From positions 1 to 60,324 of the forward strand of contig NZ_CAUUWA010000007.1 of NCBI RefSeq assembly GCF_963548695.1: DNA of 60,324 nt, given 5' to 3'. The position numbers and the translations under genes are program-made. The notes beneath the pieces were generated by a model. The model was not told where the DNA came from, searched no databases, and saw only the letters and a list, made by a program, of their open reading frames with translations. This stretch comes from an uncultured Fretibacterium sp. (GTDB taxonomy: Bacteria; Synergistota; Synergistia; Synergistales; Aminobacteriaceae). This document shows, in pieces, positions 29,686 through 38,851 of the stretch (position 1 is its first letter; the number at the start of each line of letters is the position of its first letter).

Positions 29686-30735
29686 CTACATGAACCTTTT
29701 GTAGTTCTTGGCCGTGACCTTCATATAGGGGATCCAGATGTACTTGCCGTCGGTCACCTCATAACCGACGGTCTCCTTGTTGATGGCCCGGCCCTGCGCG
29801 GCCGCGAAGGCGACCCGGACCGCGGCGGCCCCAAGGTTTCGGGCGTCGTTCAGCACCGTGCCCAGCAGGGTGCCCTTGCCCATGGCCTCCAGCGCCAGCG
29901 CTATGGCGTCCACGCCCACCACGGGGATGTACCTCGCGGCGTCACCCACGTTATAGCCCTCGGCCCTCAGCGCGTTGATGGCGCCCAGGGCCATGTTGTC
30001 GTTGTTCGCCAATACGGCCTCGATCCTCTCCAGCCCCACGGAGGTGATAAACCCCTTCATCCTCTCTGCGCCCTGGGCCCTGTCCCAGCTGGCCGTGGCA
30101 CTGCCCAGCTCCTCGACCTCGAACCCACCGTCCTTCATCGCCCTGACGGAGAACTCCGTGCGCAGTATGGTGTCCTGGTGCCCCTCCTCGCCGCGCAGCA
30201 TGACGTACTGAATCTTGCCGTCCCTGTTCCTGTCCGCCTCGGGGTGACTCTTGAAATAGTCCACGATCAGCTCGCCCGACAGCCTTCCGGAATCCTCGGC
30301 GTGGGCGCCCACGTACCAGACCTTATCGTAGGACTCCAGGACCTCCGCGCTCGGTTCGCGATTGATGAAGACGATCGGCAGGCCCACAGCCCTGGCCTTC
30401 TCCACAGCTGACGCAGCCATCGTGCGGTCCACGGGGTTGACGATCAGCACCTTGACGCCCTTGTTGATTAAGGCGCTCACCTGGCCGTCCTGGACCGACT
30501 GCTGGTTCTGCGAGTCCACGACCTCCAGCTCGCCCCCCAGCTTCTTCATCTCCAAGACCATGCTCCTGCGCACGCCCTTCATGAAGGTGTCGTCGAACCT
30601 GTAGATGCAGGCACCGGCCAGTATGTCCGCCGCCATGGCCGTGCCCGCCGCGCAAAACACACAAAACGCACAAAACGCACAAAAAACGAGCAGCTCCGCC
30701 GCCGAAAACGGCCAACCTCTCCCCTTCATTTTCAT
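29686..30735 (-). CDS. mglB: Galactose/methylgalactoside-type ABC substrate-binding protein (MglB-like)
   Basis: A 349-residue exported binding protein (Peripla_BP_4 fold). ATG 30735 has AGGAGGG eight bases upstream. The signal segment contains the unusual repeat FCAFCAFCVFC before AAGTAMAAD. The mature part shows YRFDDTFMKGVRRSMVLEMK, VKVLIVNPVDRTMAASAV, PIVFINREPS, YVGAHAEDSGRLSGELIVDY and ANNDNMALGAINAL. These are characteristic of MglB, including the Asn-Arg-Glu and Asn-Asn-Asp sugar-contact loops. It would deliver galactose or methylgalactosides to an MglA/MglC transporter, but neither partner gene is adjacent. It is an orphan next to a broken galE. Confidence 0.9.
   Translation of the reverse strand: MKMKGRGWPFSAAELLVFCAFCAFCVFCAAGTAMAADILAGACIYRFDDTFMKGVRRSMVLEMKKLGGELEVVDSQNQQSVQDGQVSALINKGVKVLIVNPVDRTMAASAVEKARAVGLPIVFINREPSAEVLESYDKVWYVGAHAEDSGRLSGELIVDYFKSHPEADRNRDGKIQYVMLRGEEGHQDTILRTEFSVRAMKDGGFEVEELGSATASWDRAQGAERMKGFITSVGLERIEAVLANNDNMALGAINALRAEGYNVGDAARYIPVVGVDAIALALEAMGKGTLLGTVLNDARNLGAAAVRVAFAAAQGRAINKETVGYEVTDGKYIWIPYMKVTAKNYKRFM
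30652..30687 (-). repeat. Four 9-bp tandem repeats in the MglB signal peptide
   Basis: GCAAAACAC, ACAAAACGC, ACAAAACGC and ACAAAAAAC follow one another on the plus strand. On the coding strand they give the Phe-Cys-Ala-type repeats of the signal peptide hydrophobic core, which can expand or contract in steps of three residues. Confidence 0.75.
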
Positions 30736-30832
30736 CAAAAAATCCCTCCTGACAATTGTCTGCCACCCTTGCCGAACCGCAAAAGATGCAAAGTACCGCA
30801 CCGGGCAGCCTACGCCCGGAAAAAACAAGGAA

Positions 30833-31624
30833 TCAGTTGCTCCTCGGCCGCGGAATGGGGTTGAAGATCACGTCGCCCATCTCCACGGAGGAGCCAGACT
30901 CCTGATCGGAGCTGACGCCGAACTCCTCCGGCAGCCCCACGGGCGTGGCGCGGAACTCCTCCTTGACCGCGGCCCGTTCCCGCGGAACCGTCAGCGCGGA
31001 ACCCTCCACGGCGCGTCCCCATCGCTTCAGGACCGAGGCCCGAGCGGAGTCCGAGAAACGCAGGGGGCTCCACCAATACCGGTCCGTCCCAGGCGTCCGG
31101 AAGAACAGTTCGTTTCGGTCCTCCCCGGAGCCCTCGGCGACCTCCACCGCAGGGGACGCGGAGCCCTTTCCGGCCCCGGACGCCCCCATCCGAAGCGCCT
31201 CCATCCGAAGTGCCTCCATCCAGGCGAAGGACGCGCCCATCCAAGGGGCCCCGCCCGGAGCGTCCAGGATGCTCAGCTCGGGGGCGTTCGCCCTCAGAAA
31301 CCTGCGGGCGGGCGAGTAAGGGTCCACGGCCACCCCTACCCACCAGGCCCCTCCAAACGACGCGACGTGGACGGACTCGGGCCAGCCACCCGGCAGGGTA
31401 TCCCTCCGGAAATAGCGCCCCAGCTGTTCGGGCGACGGGATGGCCTCGGACTCCGCGTGATAGAGGTTCATGGCCGCGGACAGCGCATAGAGCGCCCCCA
31501 CCACCCGATGCACCTCCACGTCCGGATCGACCGTGACGGCATAGGCCTTGGCGGAGGGGACGCAGGGGGCGAATAAAACCGAAAGCAGCAGGAAGCCCAG
31601 GGCTGCGGAATGAACAAATCGCAT
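30833..31624 (-). CDS. Uncharacterised secreted protein
   Basis: A 263-residue protein with an N-terminal signal peptide (FVHSAALGFLLLSVLFAPCV then PSAKAYAV). The first ~120 mature residues include VHRVVGALYALSAAMNLYHA followed by ESEAIPSPEQLGRYFRR. This recalls the N-terminal helix and following region of type IV pilin-like or pseudopilin-like minor proteins, without a prepilin cleavage site. The short repeat WMEALRMEALRMGA sits near the middle. The C-terminal half is Ser/Glu-rich and of low complexity. I cannot assign a family. It is co-directional with mglB but separated by about 100 bp with no shared signal. Confidence 0.6.
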   Translation of the reverse strand: MRFVHSAALGFLLLSVLFAPCVPSAKAYAVTVDPDVEVHRVVGALYALSAAMNLYHAESEAIPSPEQLGRYFRRDTLPGGWPESVHVASFGGAWWVGVAVDPYSPARRFLRANAPELSILDAPGGAPWMGASFAWMEALRMEALRMGASGAGKGSASPAVEVAEGSGEDRNELFFRTPGTDRYWWSPLRFSDSARASVLKRWGRAVEGSALTVPRERAAVKEEFRATPVGLPEEFGVSSDQESGSSVEMGDVIFNPIPRPRSN

Positions 31625-31792
31625 CTCGAAAAAGCTCTCCCTTCCAGATTCCGGATCAGGTTTTCAGTTCAAGGCCCGGGAACGGCGCCCCGCGCCGAAC
31701 ACATCCTGCCTTTATTTTATCAGCAGAGTCAAACTTTCAAGCCGCATCTCCGCGAAGGCCGCGGGGCCCTCGGCTTCCGGTCCCATGGAGGC

Positions 31793-33070
31793 TCAGGCGC
31801 CGCAGAGCGCCAGCGCCAGGTCGTTGACGTTCGTCCCCGTCGGTCCCGTGACCACGAGGGAGTCCGCGGCCGACAACGCCGTGTACGAATCGTTGTCCGC
31901 CAGGACCCTCTCGATGTCGATCCCGCGCCCCCGCAGCAACCCCGCCGTGCCCCCGTCCACAATCCCGCCGGCCGCGTCGGTTGGCCCGTCCGTGCCGTCC
32001 GAGCCGACGGAGACGACGACCGTACCGTCCAACCCCGCAATGCCCCGCGCGGCCGACAGCGCCAGCTCCTGATTGCGGCCCCCCCTGCCCCTTCCAGTGC
32101 TTTCGGTGAGGCGGACCACCGTCTCCCCGCCCAGGATCAGCGCGCAGGGAGCCTCAACAGGGCGTCCCGAGGCCCGCACCTCGCGCGCCAGCGCGGCCAG
32201 GAACGCTCCCGCCCCGCGCGCCTCACAGTCCAAGGTCGTGGTCAGCACGAGCGGCGCGTAGCCCAAGCCTCGGGCCGTATCCTCCGCGGCAGAGCAAAGC
32301 GCGCCCACGCTCCCCGTAACCACGGCCGTGACGTTGCCGAGGCTCTTCGGGGTCTCCAGCCTCAGGAGCTCCTCCAAGCCGGGCCGAAGCGAGATGCCGT
32401 ACTTCCGTACGGTCGCCAGGGCCTCCTCCGCTGTGGAGGCGTCCGGCCAGGCCGGGCCGGACGCGATGCTGTCCAGCCGGTCGCCCAGCACGTCGGAGAG
32501 CACCACAGAGTAGACATGCGCGGGCGCGGCCATCTGCGCGAAACGCCCGCCCTTGACCGAGGAGAGGCGCTTGCGGATTCGGTTGATCTCCACGATGTCG
32601 GCCCCGCAGGCCAGGAGCTGATCCGTTACGACGACGAGGTCGTCCAGCGTCACCCCGTCCATCGGGCGCTCGAAGAGCGCCGAGCCGCCCCCAGAGACGA
32701 GGAAGAGCACGGTATCGTCGGGGCCAAGACCCCGGACCTTCCGCAGGAGCGCCTCCGTCCCCCTCAGGGTGTTCCCGTCCGGAAAGGGGTGTCCAGCCTC
32801 GAAGATCTCCAGCCCATCGATTGGGCCCATCGAGTGTCCATACTTCGTGACGACCGCCCCACCCGAGAGGTCCGGCCCCAGGAAGTCCGCCGCGGCCCTC
32901 GCCATGCGCCACGCGGCCTTGCCGATCGCGGCGACGACGACCCTGCCCTTCCCCCGGCGCGCGGAGAACGCCTCGTCCGCCAGCGCCTCCTTCACAGCAC
33001 TTTCCGGCAACACCCTTTGGATAGCCTCGTGAACGATCTTCAGTGCGTCCTGACGCAGGGACCGCATCAT
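31793..33070 (-). CDS. Glycerate 2-kinase (GckA type, DUF4147 + MOFRL)
   Basis: A 425-residue protein of the expected length for the class of glycerate kinases built from an N-terminal DUF4147 domain and a C-terminal MOFRL domain. Visible blocks are VVVAAIGKAAWRMARAAADF, the glycine loop VLFLVSGGGSALFERPMDGV, and the C-terminal VVSVGSDGTDGPTDAAGGIV typical of MOFRL. It phosphorylates D-glycerate to 2-phosphoglycerate. Glycerate is a product of glyoxylate and hence of allantoin or tartronate catabolism, so it may link to the 49-60 kb genes. ATG 33070 has GGAGGAGG upstream. It is transcribed alone. Confidence 0.9.
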   Translation of the reverse strand: MMRSLRQDALKIVHEAIQRVLPESAVKEALADEAFSARRGKGRVVVAAIGKAAWRMARAAADFLGPDLSGGAVVTKYGHSMGPIDGLEIFEAGHPFPDGNTLRGTEALLRKVRGLGPDDTVLFLVSGGGSALFERPMDGVTLDDLVVVTDQLLACGADIVEINRIRKRLSSVKGGRFAQMAAPAHVYSVVLSDVLGDRLDSIASGPAWPDASTAEEALATVRKYGISLRPGLEELLRLETPKSLGNVTAVVTGSVGALCSAAEDTARGLGYAPLVLTTTLDCEARGAGAFLAALAREVRASGRPVEAPCALILGGETVVRLTESTGRGRGGRNQELALSAARGIAGLDGTVVVSVGSDGTDGPTDAAGGIVDGGTAGLLRGRGIDIERVLADNDSYTALSAADSLVVTGPTGTNVNDLALALCGA

Positions 33071-33266
33071 GCTTTCCTCCTCCTTAGATGACCTTCTCTC
33101 TTAGGTGACATTCTCCTTTAGGTGACATTCTCCTTCGGACGACCTTTCGGACAAATTTGCCCGGGCAACACGCTCTCAGGCCCGGCCTTTTCCGTTATTC
33201 TACTCCTCCGCATCCGGTTGCGACATCCGACTATGTAGGCTGCAAGGGACAAAGCGAAGGATTTTT

Positions 33267-34688
33267 GTGATATTATTTCCTGGGCTCTTCATGAAATTTT
33301 GCCGGTCTGCGGACATGCGAGCCGGAACATCCCTCGGCTCCCTCCGTGTTCGGGAGGGCGAACCGGCGAAGGAGGTAAGCGCCATACTCAGGAACGACTC
33401 CATCAAAGAGCGGGATCCCTCGGAACTTGACGAAGTCCTCAGCTATTTTCACGAACTGGCGTTCCAGGCCGACCCCAGGAGCCCCCTCCCAGTCGCTCTG
33501 GAGGGGGACGACAGGGCGCTTGCCCTCAGGGACGTCCTGCTCCAAGTTCGCACCATGCTCTCGAGGCTGCACGAGGGCGACCTCGAGGGCACGATCGACG
33601 CCGGGGGATTCTTCGGCGTGCTGCTCGATATGCTCCGTATGGACCTGAAACATATAATGGAGCTGATGGGCCGCATGGCGGAAGGGGGCGTTCCCCCGCG
33701 CACGGAGCCCTCGGGTGGGCTTACGGAGGCGTTCGACCAAACGGCGGAGAAGTTCTCCCAAATGGCCTCGCGGCTGAAGGCCGATGAGGAGCGGTGGCGC
33801 ATCGCCCTCCAATGCAGCAGGGATGGGGTGTTCGAGATTTTTCCGGGCGCGTGGGAGAGGACCTTCTGCTCCCCCAGCATGGCCGGGATGCAGCACCTTT
33901 CCCTGAAGGATCTGCCCCCCATGAAACGCTGGGTCAAGTACATCCATCCCGAGGACGTCAAGGCCCGGCATATCCTGAAGGACGTTCTGGATGGAACCTA
34001 CATCAAGGGTTCTTATGATGTCGTCTTCCGCCTGCTCTGCGCGGATGGCGTCTACCGCTGGAGACAGAGCCGCGGACAGATTTTCCGGGACGCGAAGGGA
34101 AGGATCACCCGCGCCATAGGCATCCTCAGGGATATTCACAGCCGCAAGGAGCGGGAGGATGATTTCAAGTACCGCGCCACCCACGACGTCCTGACCGGGC
34201 TTCCCAGCAGGTCGCTTTTCCACCAACACCTCCTCCAGATGATGGCCAGCGCCAAGCGCACGGGCAAGTCCGTCCTGGTCGTCATGGCGGACCTGGATCA
34301 CTTCAAGGACGTCAACGACACCCTGGGACATCACGCGGGGGACCTGCTGCTCCAGGAGTTCGCCGCCCGCCTCCGCTCGAGCATTCGCACCAGTGACATC
34401 GCCGCCCGCGTGGGCGGGGACGAGTTCGCGCTGCTCCTGACCTGCGACCCTGAGCCCCACAAATATGCCGCCGCCATCCAGAGGATACGGGCCTCCCTGG
34501 AGGCCCCCGTCTGTCTCGAGAAGACGTGCTACCAGATACACGCCAGCATGGGCATCGCCGTTTATCCTCAGGATGGGGACGAGCTCCTGGTCCTGCTGAA
34601 GCGTGCCGACAACGCCCTGTACCAGGCGAAGAACTCGGGACGAAACACCTATTGCTTCTTCACGCCCACACAACATCAGTCCTCCTGA
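33267..34688 (+). CDS. PAS domain-containing diguanylate cyclase (GGDEF)
   Basis: A 473-residue cytosolic signalling protein with no obvious membrane helix. Residues ~1-160 are an uncharacterised helical sensor region. A PAS_3-like domain spans ~175-300 (WRIALQCSRDGVFEIFPGAW, YIHPEDVKARH, VYRWRQSRGQIF). The GGDEF domain spans ~310-470 with ATHDVLTGLPSRSLFHQHLL, DLDHFKDVNDTLGHHAGD, an RTSD inhibitory site and intact GGDEF in AARVGGDEFALLL. It should synthesise cyclic di-GMP and be product-inhibited through the RxxD site. GTG 33267, seven bases after GAAGGA, is my start; ATG 33291 is an alternative. It is a single-gene unit. Confidence 0.9.
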   Translation: MILFPGLFMKFCRSADMRAGTSLGSLRVREGEPAKEVSAILRNDSIKERDPSELDEVLSYFHELAFQADPRSPLPVALEGDDRALALRDVLLQVRTMLSRLHEGDLEGTIDAGGFFGVLLDMLRMDLKHIMELMGRMAEGGVPPRTEPSGGLTEAFDQTAEKFSQMASRLKADEERWRIALQCSRDGVFEIFPGAWERTFCSPSMAGMQHLSLKDLPPMKRWVKYIHPEDVKARHILKDVLDGTYIKGSYDVVFRLLCADGVYRWRQSRGQIFRDAKGRITRAIGILRDIHSRKEREDDFKYRATHDVLTGLPSRSLFHQHLLQMMASAKRTGKSVLVVMADLDHFKDVNDTLGHHAGDLLLQEFAARLRSSIRTSDIAARVGGDEFALLLTCDPEPHKYAAAIQRIRASLEAPVCLEKTCYQIHASMGIAVYPQDGDELLVLLKRADNALYQAKNSGRNTYCFFTPTQHQSS

Positions 34689-35076
34689 AGCAGCCGGGGC
34701 CGCTCCAGCACCCCAGGCATCCCGCGCAGGTTTCTATCCTCCCTTTCTCAATCGACCACTCCTCCCGCCGTACTGCACCGGAGGGTACTTTCCCGAAGTC
34801 CCGCAGAGAGCACCCACACCATTTGCGGAGCCCGATAAACTCTAAAATTAACACTCTATTTCAATGATTTTTACGATGGGGATTGCAAAAATTATTTCCA
34901 GGTGGTAGCATTGTCGTAGATTATGGTTTTCCTTGGTTGACCAGTTAGGTTTTCTCTTTTCTACCTTTGATTTGAGTGATACTTTTTCTATCTTCTGGGA
35001 CGATTTTTCCGGGACATCGGCCTTTGGCATCCGAACAGCGCGCTTGGCCAGGATAAAGACTTCAGGAGTCCTTTGT
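34689..35076. other. AT-richer intergenic region without a recognisable gene
   Basis: About 390 bp between the diguanylate cyclase and the FadR-type regulator. From 34850 to 35000 the sequence is clearly more A/T-rich than the surroundings. A 60-codon minus-strand frame (34848-35030, Lys-rich) has no ribosome site and no family resemblance, so I do not call it a gene. I see no terminator with a clear stem. Confidence 0.5.
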
Positions 35077-35904
35077 CTAGACAGAGGGTTGGAAGTCGTT
35101 GTCGGCTAAAAATTTATCGTAATATTCCATAATCTCATCGCTCCCATCGGTCGGAATGCCATGAAGCTTAAGGAGCACCGTGTTGCAGTCCATGAGGTGG
35201 AGGTACATAGCCCTCTCGGCGTCCCTCCGGCGGGAGGCGGCGAGGGCCTCGAAGATCTCCCGGTTCTGCCTCATGGAGCGGTCCAGCCATCCCTCGGCCA
35301 CGTAGGCCTGCGTCAGCTTCGTCCTGATCGCGGCGGTAGCCTCCTCGATCACGTGATAGATGCCGTCGAAGATGCGATTGAAGAGGTCGTTGCGAGCGGC
35401 GCGGATGATCAGGGAATGAAAGATCGTGTTCCAGCGGGTCTTGCCGCAGACCTCGTAGGAGCCCAGCCGGTATTGCTCCTCCATGTTCGTCAGGCACTCC
35501 TCGATTCGTTTGAGGTCGTTCGAGGAACGGCGTTTTGCCGCAAGCCCCGCGGCGGGCACCTCGATGAACACGCGCGTCTCGTAGGCCTGGGCCAGAGCGC
35601 GGGAGGGAATGGCGGCCGAGGCCTGAATGTTGGTCAGCAGAAAGCCCGTGTCGCCGACGCTTCGGAGAAAAGTGCCGAGCTTGCCCCGAGCCTCGATGAC
35701 CCCAAGGTAGTCCAGAATGATCAGCGCCTCGCGCAGAAGCGGCCGCGTCACCCCAAGCCGCTCGGCAAGCTCTCGTTCGCTGGGCAGCCTTCCCTCCGAG
35801 TCGGCGAGCTCCCCGGAGCGGATGGATTCGGTGATGATCGAAATCAGTTTTTCTCTGCCGCGGCGTTCCTCGTTCCGGCCTTCCGTAATCGGCTTCAAGT
35901 TCAT
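35077..35904 (-). CDS. GntR-family transcriptional regulator, FadR/FCD subfamily
   Basis: A 275-residue regulator. The N-terminal winged helix shows REKLISIITESIRSGELADS, GRLPSERELAERLGVTRPLL and REALIILDYLGVIEARGKLG, and the all-helical FCD effector domain follows from about residue 100. Metal-ligand candidates of FCD lie in TRWNTIFHSLIIRAARN. It probably binds an organic acid. ATG 35904 has AAGGA eight to nine bases upstream. It is divergent from the symporter/CoA-transferase/KOR operon starting at 36053 and is the obvious candidate regulator of it. The 148-bp gap contains the palindrome TTTCGAAA near 35938-35945. Confidence 0.9.
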   Translation of the reverse strand: MNLKPITEGRNEERRGREKLISIITESIRSGELADSEGRLPSERELAERLGVTRPLLREALIILDYLGVIEARGKLGTFLRSVGDTGFLLTNIQASAAIPSRALAQAYETRVFIEVPAAGLAAKRRSSNDLKRIEECLTNMEEQYRLGSYEVCGKTRWNTIFHSLIIRAARNDLFNRIFDGIYHVIEEATAAIRTKLTQAYVAEGWLDRSMRQNREIFEALAASRRRDAERAMYLHLMDCNTVLLKLHGIPTDGSDEIMEYYDKFLADNDFQPSV

Positions 35905-36052
35905 GGGATGAGGTCCTTCCTGTCGTTTTACGATATTTTTCGAAATTTTACGCTCCGACGCCCGGGGCCGTTTCGTCAATCCGCTTCATTATAGCGGCTT
36001 CCTCCTACTTCGAACCGGCTGCGGCGCGTCGAAACATCCTCGAGGTGACGGC

Positions 36053-37447
36053 ATGCATTCTCTGACGACGGTACACATCACAGCAGCCTCCATTACGCTT
36101 CTGGCCATCACGTTCCTGGGGCTGAGGGCCGGAAAAAGCGTGCGGAACGCCTCGGACTTCAGCGACGGAGGACGCAGTGCGTCGGCCCTGCTGGTAACGG
36201 GGGCGATTCTGGGAACGCTCATCGGGGGGTCCTCGACGATCGGTACGGCGCAGCTGGCCTGCCGATGGGGGCTTTCCGCCTGGTGGTTCACCCTGGGGGC
36301 CTCCCTGGGCTGTGTGGCCCTCTTCTTCCTGGTCGACCCGCTCCGCAACAGCCGCTGCCTGACCATTCAGCAGATGATCGCCTCGAGGTACGGCGTCCTG
36401 TCGGGCATCGTCACCTCCATCCTGACGACGCTCGGCATCGTCCTCAATATCGTGGCGCAGATCCTGGCTGCCAACGCTCTGTTCTTCGTTCTGTTCGGGC
36501 TGCCCCCCGAGGCTTCCGCAGCCCTTACCGTCGTCATCATGGCGAGCTATATGGCGGGCGGCGTGAAGGGGGCCGGCCTCCTCGGCATCGTCAAGATGGT
36601 CCTCATCTACGCCGGATGCCTGGCCGGAGGAGCCGTGGCCTTTCACGGACTGGACTGGGGGGCCTTCGAGAGCCTGTTCCCGGCGGAGCGCTATCTGAAC
36701 CTCTTCGCCAGAGGGATCGGCCCGGACCTGGGAGCCGGCCTCTCCGTGATGCTGGGCGTGGTGTCCACACAGACCTACATCCAGGCCATACTGTCGGCCA
36801 AAAACTCCAGGGAGGCCAGGAAGGGAGCCCTGCTTGGAGCGTTGCTCATCCCACCCGTCGGTATTCTGAGCATCCTGGTCGGCTACTTCATGATGGCGCG
36901 TTACCCCACGATCGACCCGGCCCAGGCCTTTCCACTGTTTGTCGTGAACTGCCTGCCCCCCGCATTCGGAGGGGTCATCCTCGCGGCGCTGCTGATCGCC
37001 GTCGTAGGGACCGGGGCGGGCATGGCCCTCGGTTTCGGTACCATCGTCACCAACGATCTCTATCTGAAGTTCATCAATCCCAAGGCCGACAGCCGCCGCC
37101 TCCTTTGGGTCAACAGGATGACGATCCTGGCGTCTTTGATCGTCTCAGCCCTCTTCGTCCTCTGGAACCGCGGAAGCGCCATCCTGCGCTGGGGGTTCCT
37201 CTCCATGGGGCTTCGGGCCGTCGTGCTCCTGGTCCCCATGCTCTTCACGTTTTTCACGAAGGAGAGGGTCGGCGGGGGGTACGTCATCCTGTCCAGTTCC
37301 CTTGGATTGGCGGCGATGTTGGCCGCGGAACGGATGAGCCTCCCCGTGGACGGGTTGTTCCTGGGGACGGCGGCCAGTTTCTTCGTCATGTATCTGGGCT
37401 GGCGGTTCTCCCGGGACGGAAGTGCTCGAGATTATAAGGAGGAATGA
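36053..37447 (+). CDS. Sodium:solute symporter family transporter
   Basis: A 464-residue membrane protein with about 13 hydrophobic segments. NASDFSDGGRSASALLVTGA then ILGTLIGGSSTIGTAQLACR is the SSS-family N-terminal pattern, equivalent to the (D/N)F..GGR.......A...GGG motif. Subsequent helices such as GVKGAGLLGIVKMVLIYAG and VGTGAGMALGFGTIVTNDLY are also typical. SSS carriers import solutes such as pantothenate, proline, mono- or dicarboxylates with Na+. It is first in the operon, so its substrate is likely the carboxylate that the downstream CoA-transferase activates. Its stop overlaps the ribosome site of the next gene. Confidence 0.88.
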   Translation: MHSLTTVHITAASITLLAITFLGLRAGKSVRNASDFSDGGRSASALLVTGAILGTLIGGSSTIGTAQLACRWGLSAWWFTLGASLGCVALFFLVDPLRNSRCLTIQQMIASRYGVLSGIVTSILTTLGIVLNIVAQILAANALFFVLFGLPPEASAALTVVIMASYMAGGVKGAGLLGIVKMVLIYAGCLAGGAVAFHGLDWGAFESLFPAERYLNLFARGIGPDLGAGLSVMLGVVSTQTYIQAILSAKNSREARKGALLGALLIPPVGILSILVGYFMMARYPTIDPAQAFPLFVVNCLPPAFGGVILAALLIAVVGTGAGMALGFGTIVTNDLYLKFINPKADSRRLLWVNRMTILASLIVSALFVLWNRGSAILRWGFLSMGLRAVVLLVPMLFTFFTKERVGGGYVILSSSLGLAAMLAAERMSLPVDGLFLGTAASFFVMYLGWRFSRDGSARDYKEE

Positions 37448-37449
37448 GG

Positions 37450-37737
37450 ATGGACAGGGAGAGGCTGATGGATCTGATCTGGCACATGAACGCCCAGATA
37501 TCCGCACAGCAGGAGAGCCTGCTGCTGGCCCGAACCCTCCGCGAGAAGATGGACGAAGTCCTGCCGGGACTGCTGCGGGATGTCCGCGGAGGCCCGGACG
37601 GGGCCGCCGGAGCCATGCTTCTGCGCGAGCTCTCTCAGGCCAGGGAGCGCTGGGAGGACGCCGTTCGGAACCTGACGGCCCTGCTCGACGGCGTGCGGAA
37701 ATTCGAGACGGAGGGGAGGGAAGGGAATGCAAAATAA
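37450..37737 (+). CDS. Small coiled-coil protein, unknown
   Basis: A 95-residue, probably all-helical protein. I use ATG 37450 because AAGGAGG (37437-37443) lies six bases upstream; the in-frame ATG 37444 is too close. Sequences RERLMDLIWHMNAQISAQQE and SLLLARTLREKMDEVLPGLL have heptad-like spacing. No family is recognised. It begins two bases after the symporter stop and overlaps the CoA-transferase A gene by 11 bp, so it is firmly inside the operon. A chaperone or assembly role for the CoA-transferase or KOR complex is a guess from position only. Confidence 0.65.
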   Translation: MDRERLMDLIWHMNAQISAQQESLLLARTLREKMDEVLPGLLRDVRGGPDGAAGAMLLRELSQARERWEDAVRNLTALLDGVRKFETEGREGNAK

Positions 37738-38851
37738 GGTAATGTCCGCCGCGGATGCGGTCAAGCGGTTCGTGAAGCCCGGAACCCACATCGCCTTTGG
37801 AGGTTTCACCATCCTGCGGCGCCCTATGGCCGTGGCGCGGGAGGTCGTGCGGCAGGGCATCGGCGATCTGTTCGTCACCATGAACGGGGGCACGGTCGTG
37901 GAGGAGATGCTCGCCGGCATGGGGCTCGTCCGCTGGATGGAGACCACCTACATCGGCATGGAGGGGGGTATGCCGGTCGCCTATGCCGTCCGGCGCTCCA
38001 TAGAGGAGGGGGCGATCGAACTGATCGAGGACTATTCGAACTGGAGCTTCGCCCAGCGGACCCTGGCGGGACGTCTCGGTCTGCCCTTCATGCCCTGCAT
38101 GGCGAACCTGGGCAGCGACCTGCTGGAGTACGACGTGTTCGGCAAGGCCGGGCTCCGCGGCGTGCGCGAGGACGGGACATGGATTCACGACGGCATCCCT
38201 CCCAAGAAGTACGAGGTGGTGGATGATCCCTTCGACGGGTTTGGCCTCCGCCCCTCCCGCATGCACGGGAAGGAGGACAGCTGCGGAAACCGGACCAACC
38301 GTCTCCTGCAGACGGGTCGGCGCTCCGCGCACTACACGGGCAAGGAGGGGGTCAAGGTTCTTCTGGTGCCGCCCCTCAAACCGGAGGTCTCCGTCATCCA
38401 CGTCCAGCGGGCGGCCGCCGACGGAACGGTCCGTATGGAGGGACTGGTAGGACCGGACCTCGATCAGGCCCTCTGCGCCTCCACCCTGATCGTGGAGTGC
38501 GAGCGCCTGTGTCCGCCCGAGGAGCTGCGGCAGGTCCCGGAACACAATCAGATCGCCCCTCACTTCGTCAAGGCCATCGTCGTACAGCCCTTCGGGGGGT
38601 ACCCAACGGCCGTGCCGAATTATTACGACTATGACTACAGCTGGTTTCAGAACTACGCGCGGGTCGTCAAGGGCCGGAGCCTCCAGGGGGTTCGGGAGTT
38701 CTGGACGGAACATGTGGCCGAGACGAAGGACGACTGGGACTATCTGGAACGTGCAGGGGGCTTCGAGAAGCTCTCCTCGCTCAGGGCCGTACCCGGCTAC
38801 GGCTACAACCCCTCGATGACGCGTTTCGAGAAGGAGGGGGAAGCACAATGA
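37727..38851 (+). CDS. CoA-transferase subunit A (glutaconate CoA-transferase-like)
   Basis: A 374-residue protein of the family I CoA-transferase A fold. The N-terminus KVMSAADAVKRFVKPGTHIA then FGGFTILRRPMAVAREVVRQ carries the GGF loop. Later come MEGGMPVAYAVRRSIEEGAI, LPFMPCMANLGSDLLEYDVF and VKVLLVPPLKPEVSVIHVQR. The protein is longer than typical GctA (~320) because of an extra segment around LRPSRMHGKEDSCGNRTNRL. It pairs with the next gene to transfer CoA between acyl donors. ATG 37727 is inside the previous gene and preceded by GGAGGGGAGGGAAGGGA. Confidence 0.87.
   Translation: MQNKVMSAADAVKRFVKPGTHIAFGGFTILRRPMAVAREVVRQGIGDLFVTMNGGTVVEEMLAGMGLVRWMETTYIGMEGGMPVAYAVRRSIEEGAIELIEDYSNWSFAQRTLAGRLGLPFMPCMANLGSDLLEYDVFGKAGLRGVREDGTWIHDGIPPKKYEVVDDPFDGFGLRPSRMHGKEDSCGNRTNRLLQTGRRSAHYTGKEGVKVLLVPPLKPEVSVIHVQRAAADGTVRMEGLVGPDLDQALCASTLIVECERLCPPEELRQVPEHNQIAPHFVKAIVVQPFGGYPTAVPNYYDYDYSWFQNYARVVKGRSLQGVREFWTEHVAETKDDWDYLERAGGFEKLSSLRAVPGYGYNPSMTRFEKEGEAQ

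Noticed and set aside
34848..35030. 60-codon minus-strand frame in the AT-rich gap
   Set aside because: No ribosome site, no family resemblance and Lys-rich low complexity; more likely spacer or unrecognisable debris.
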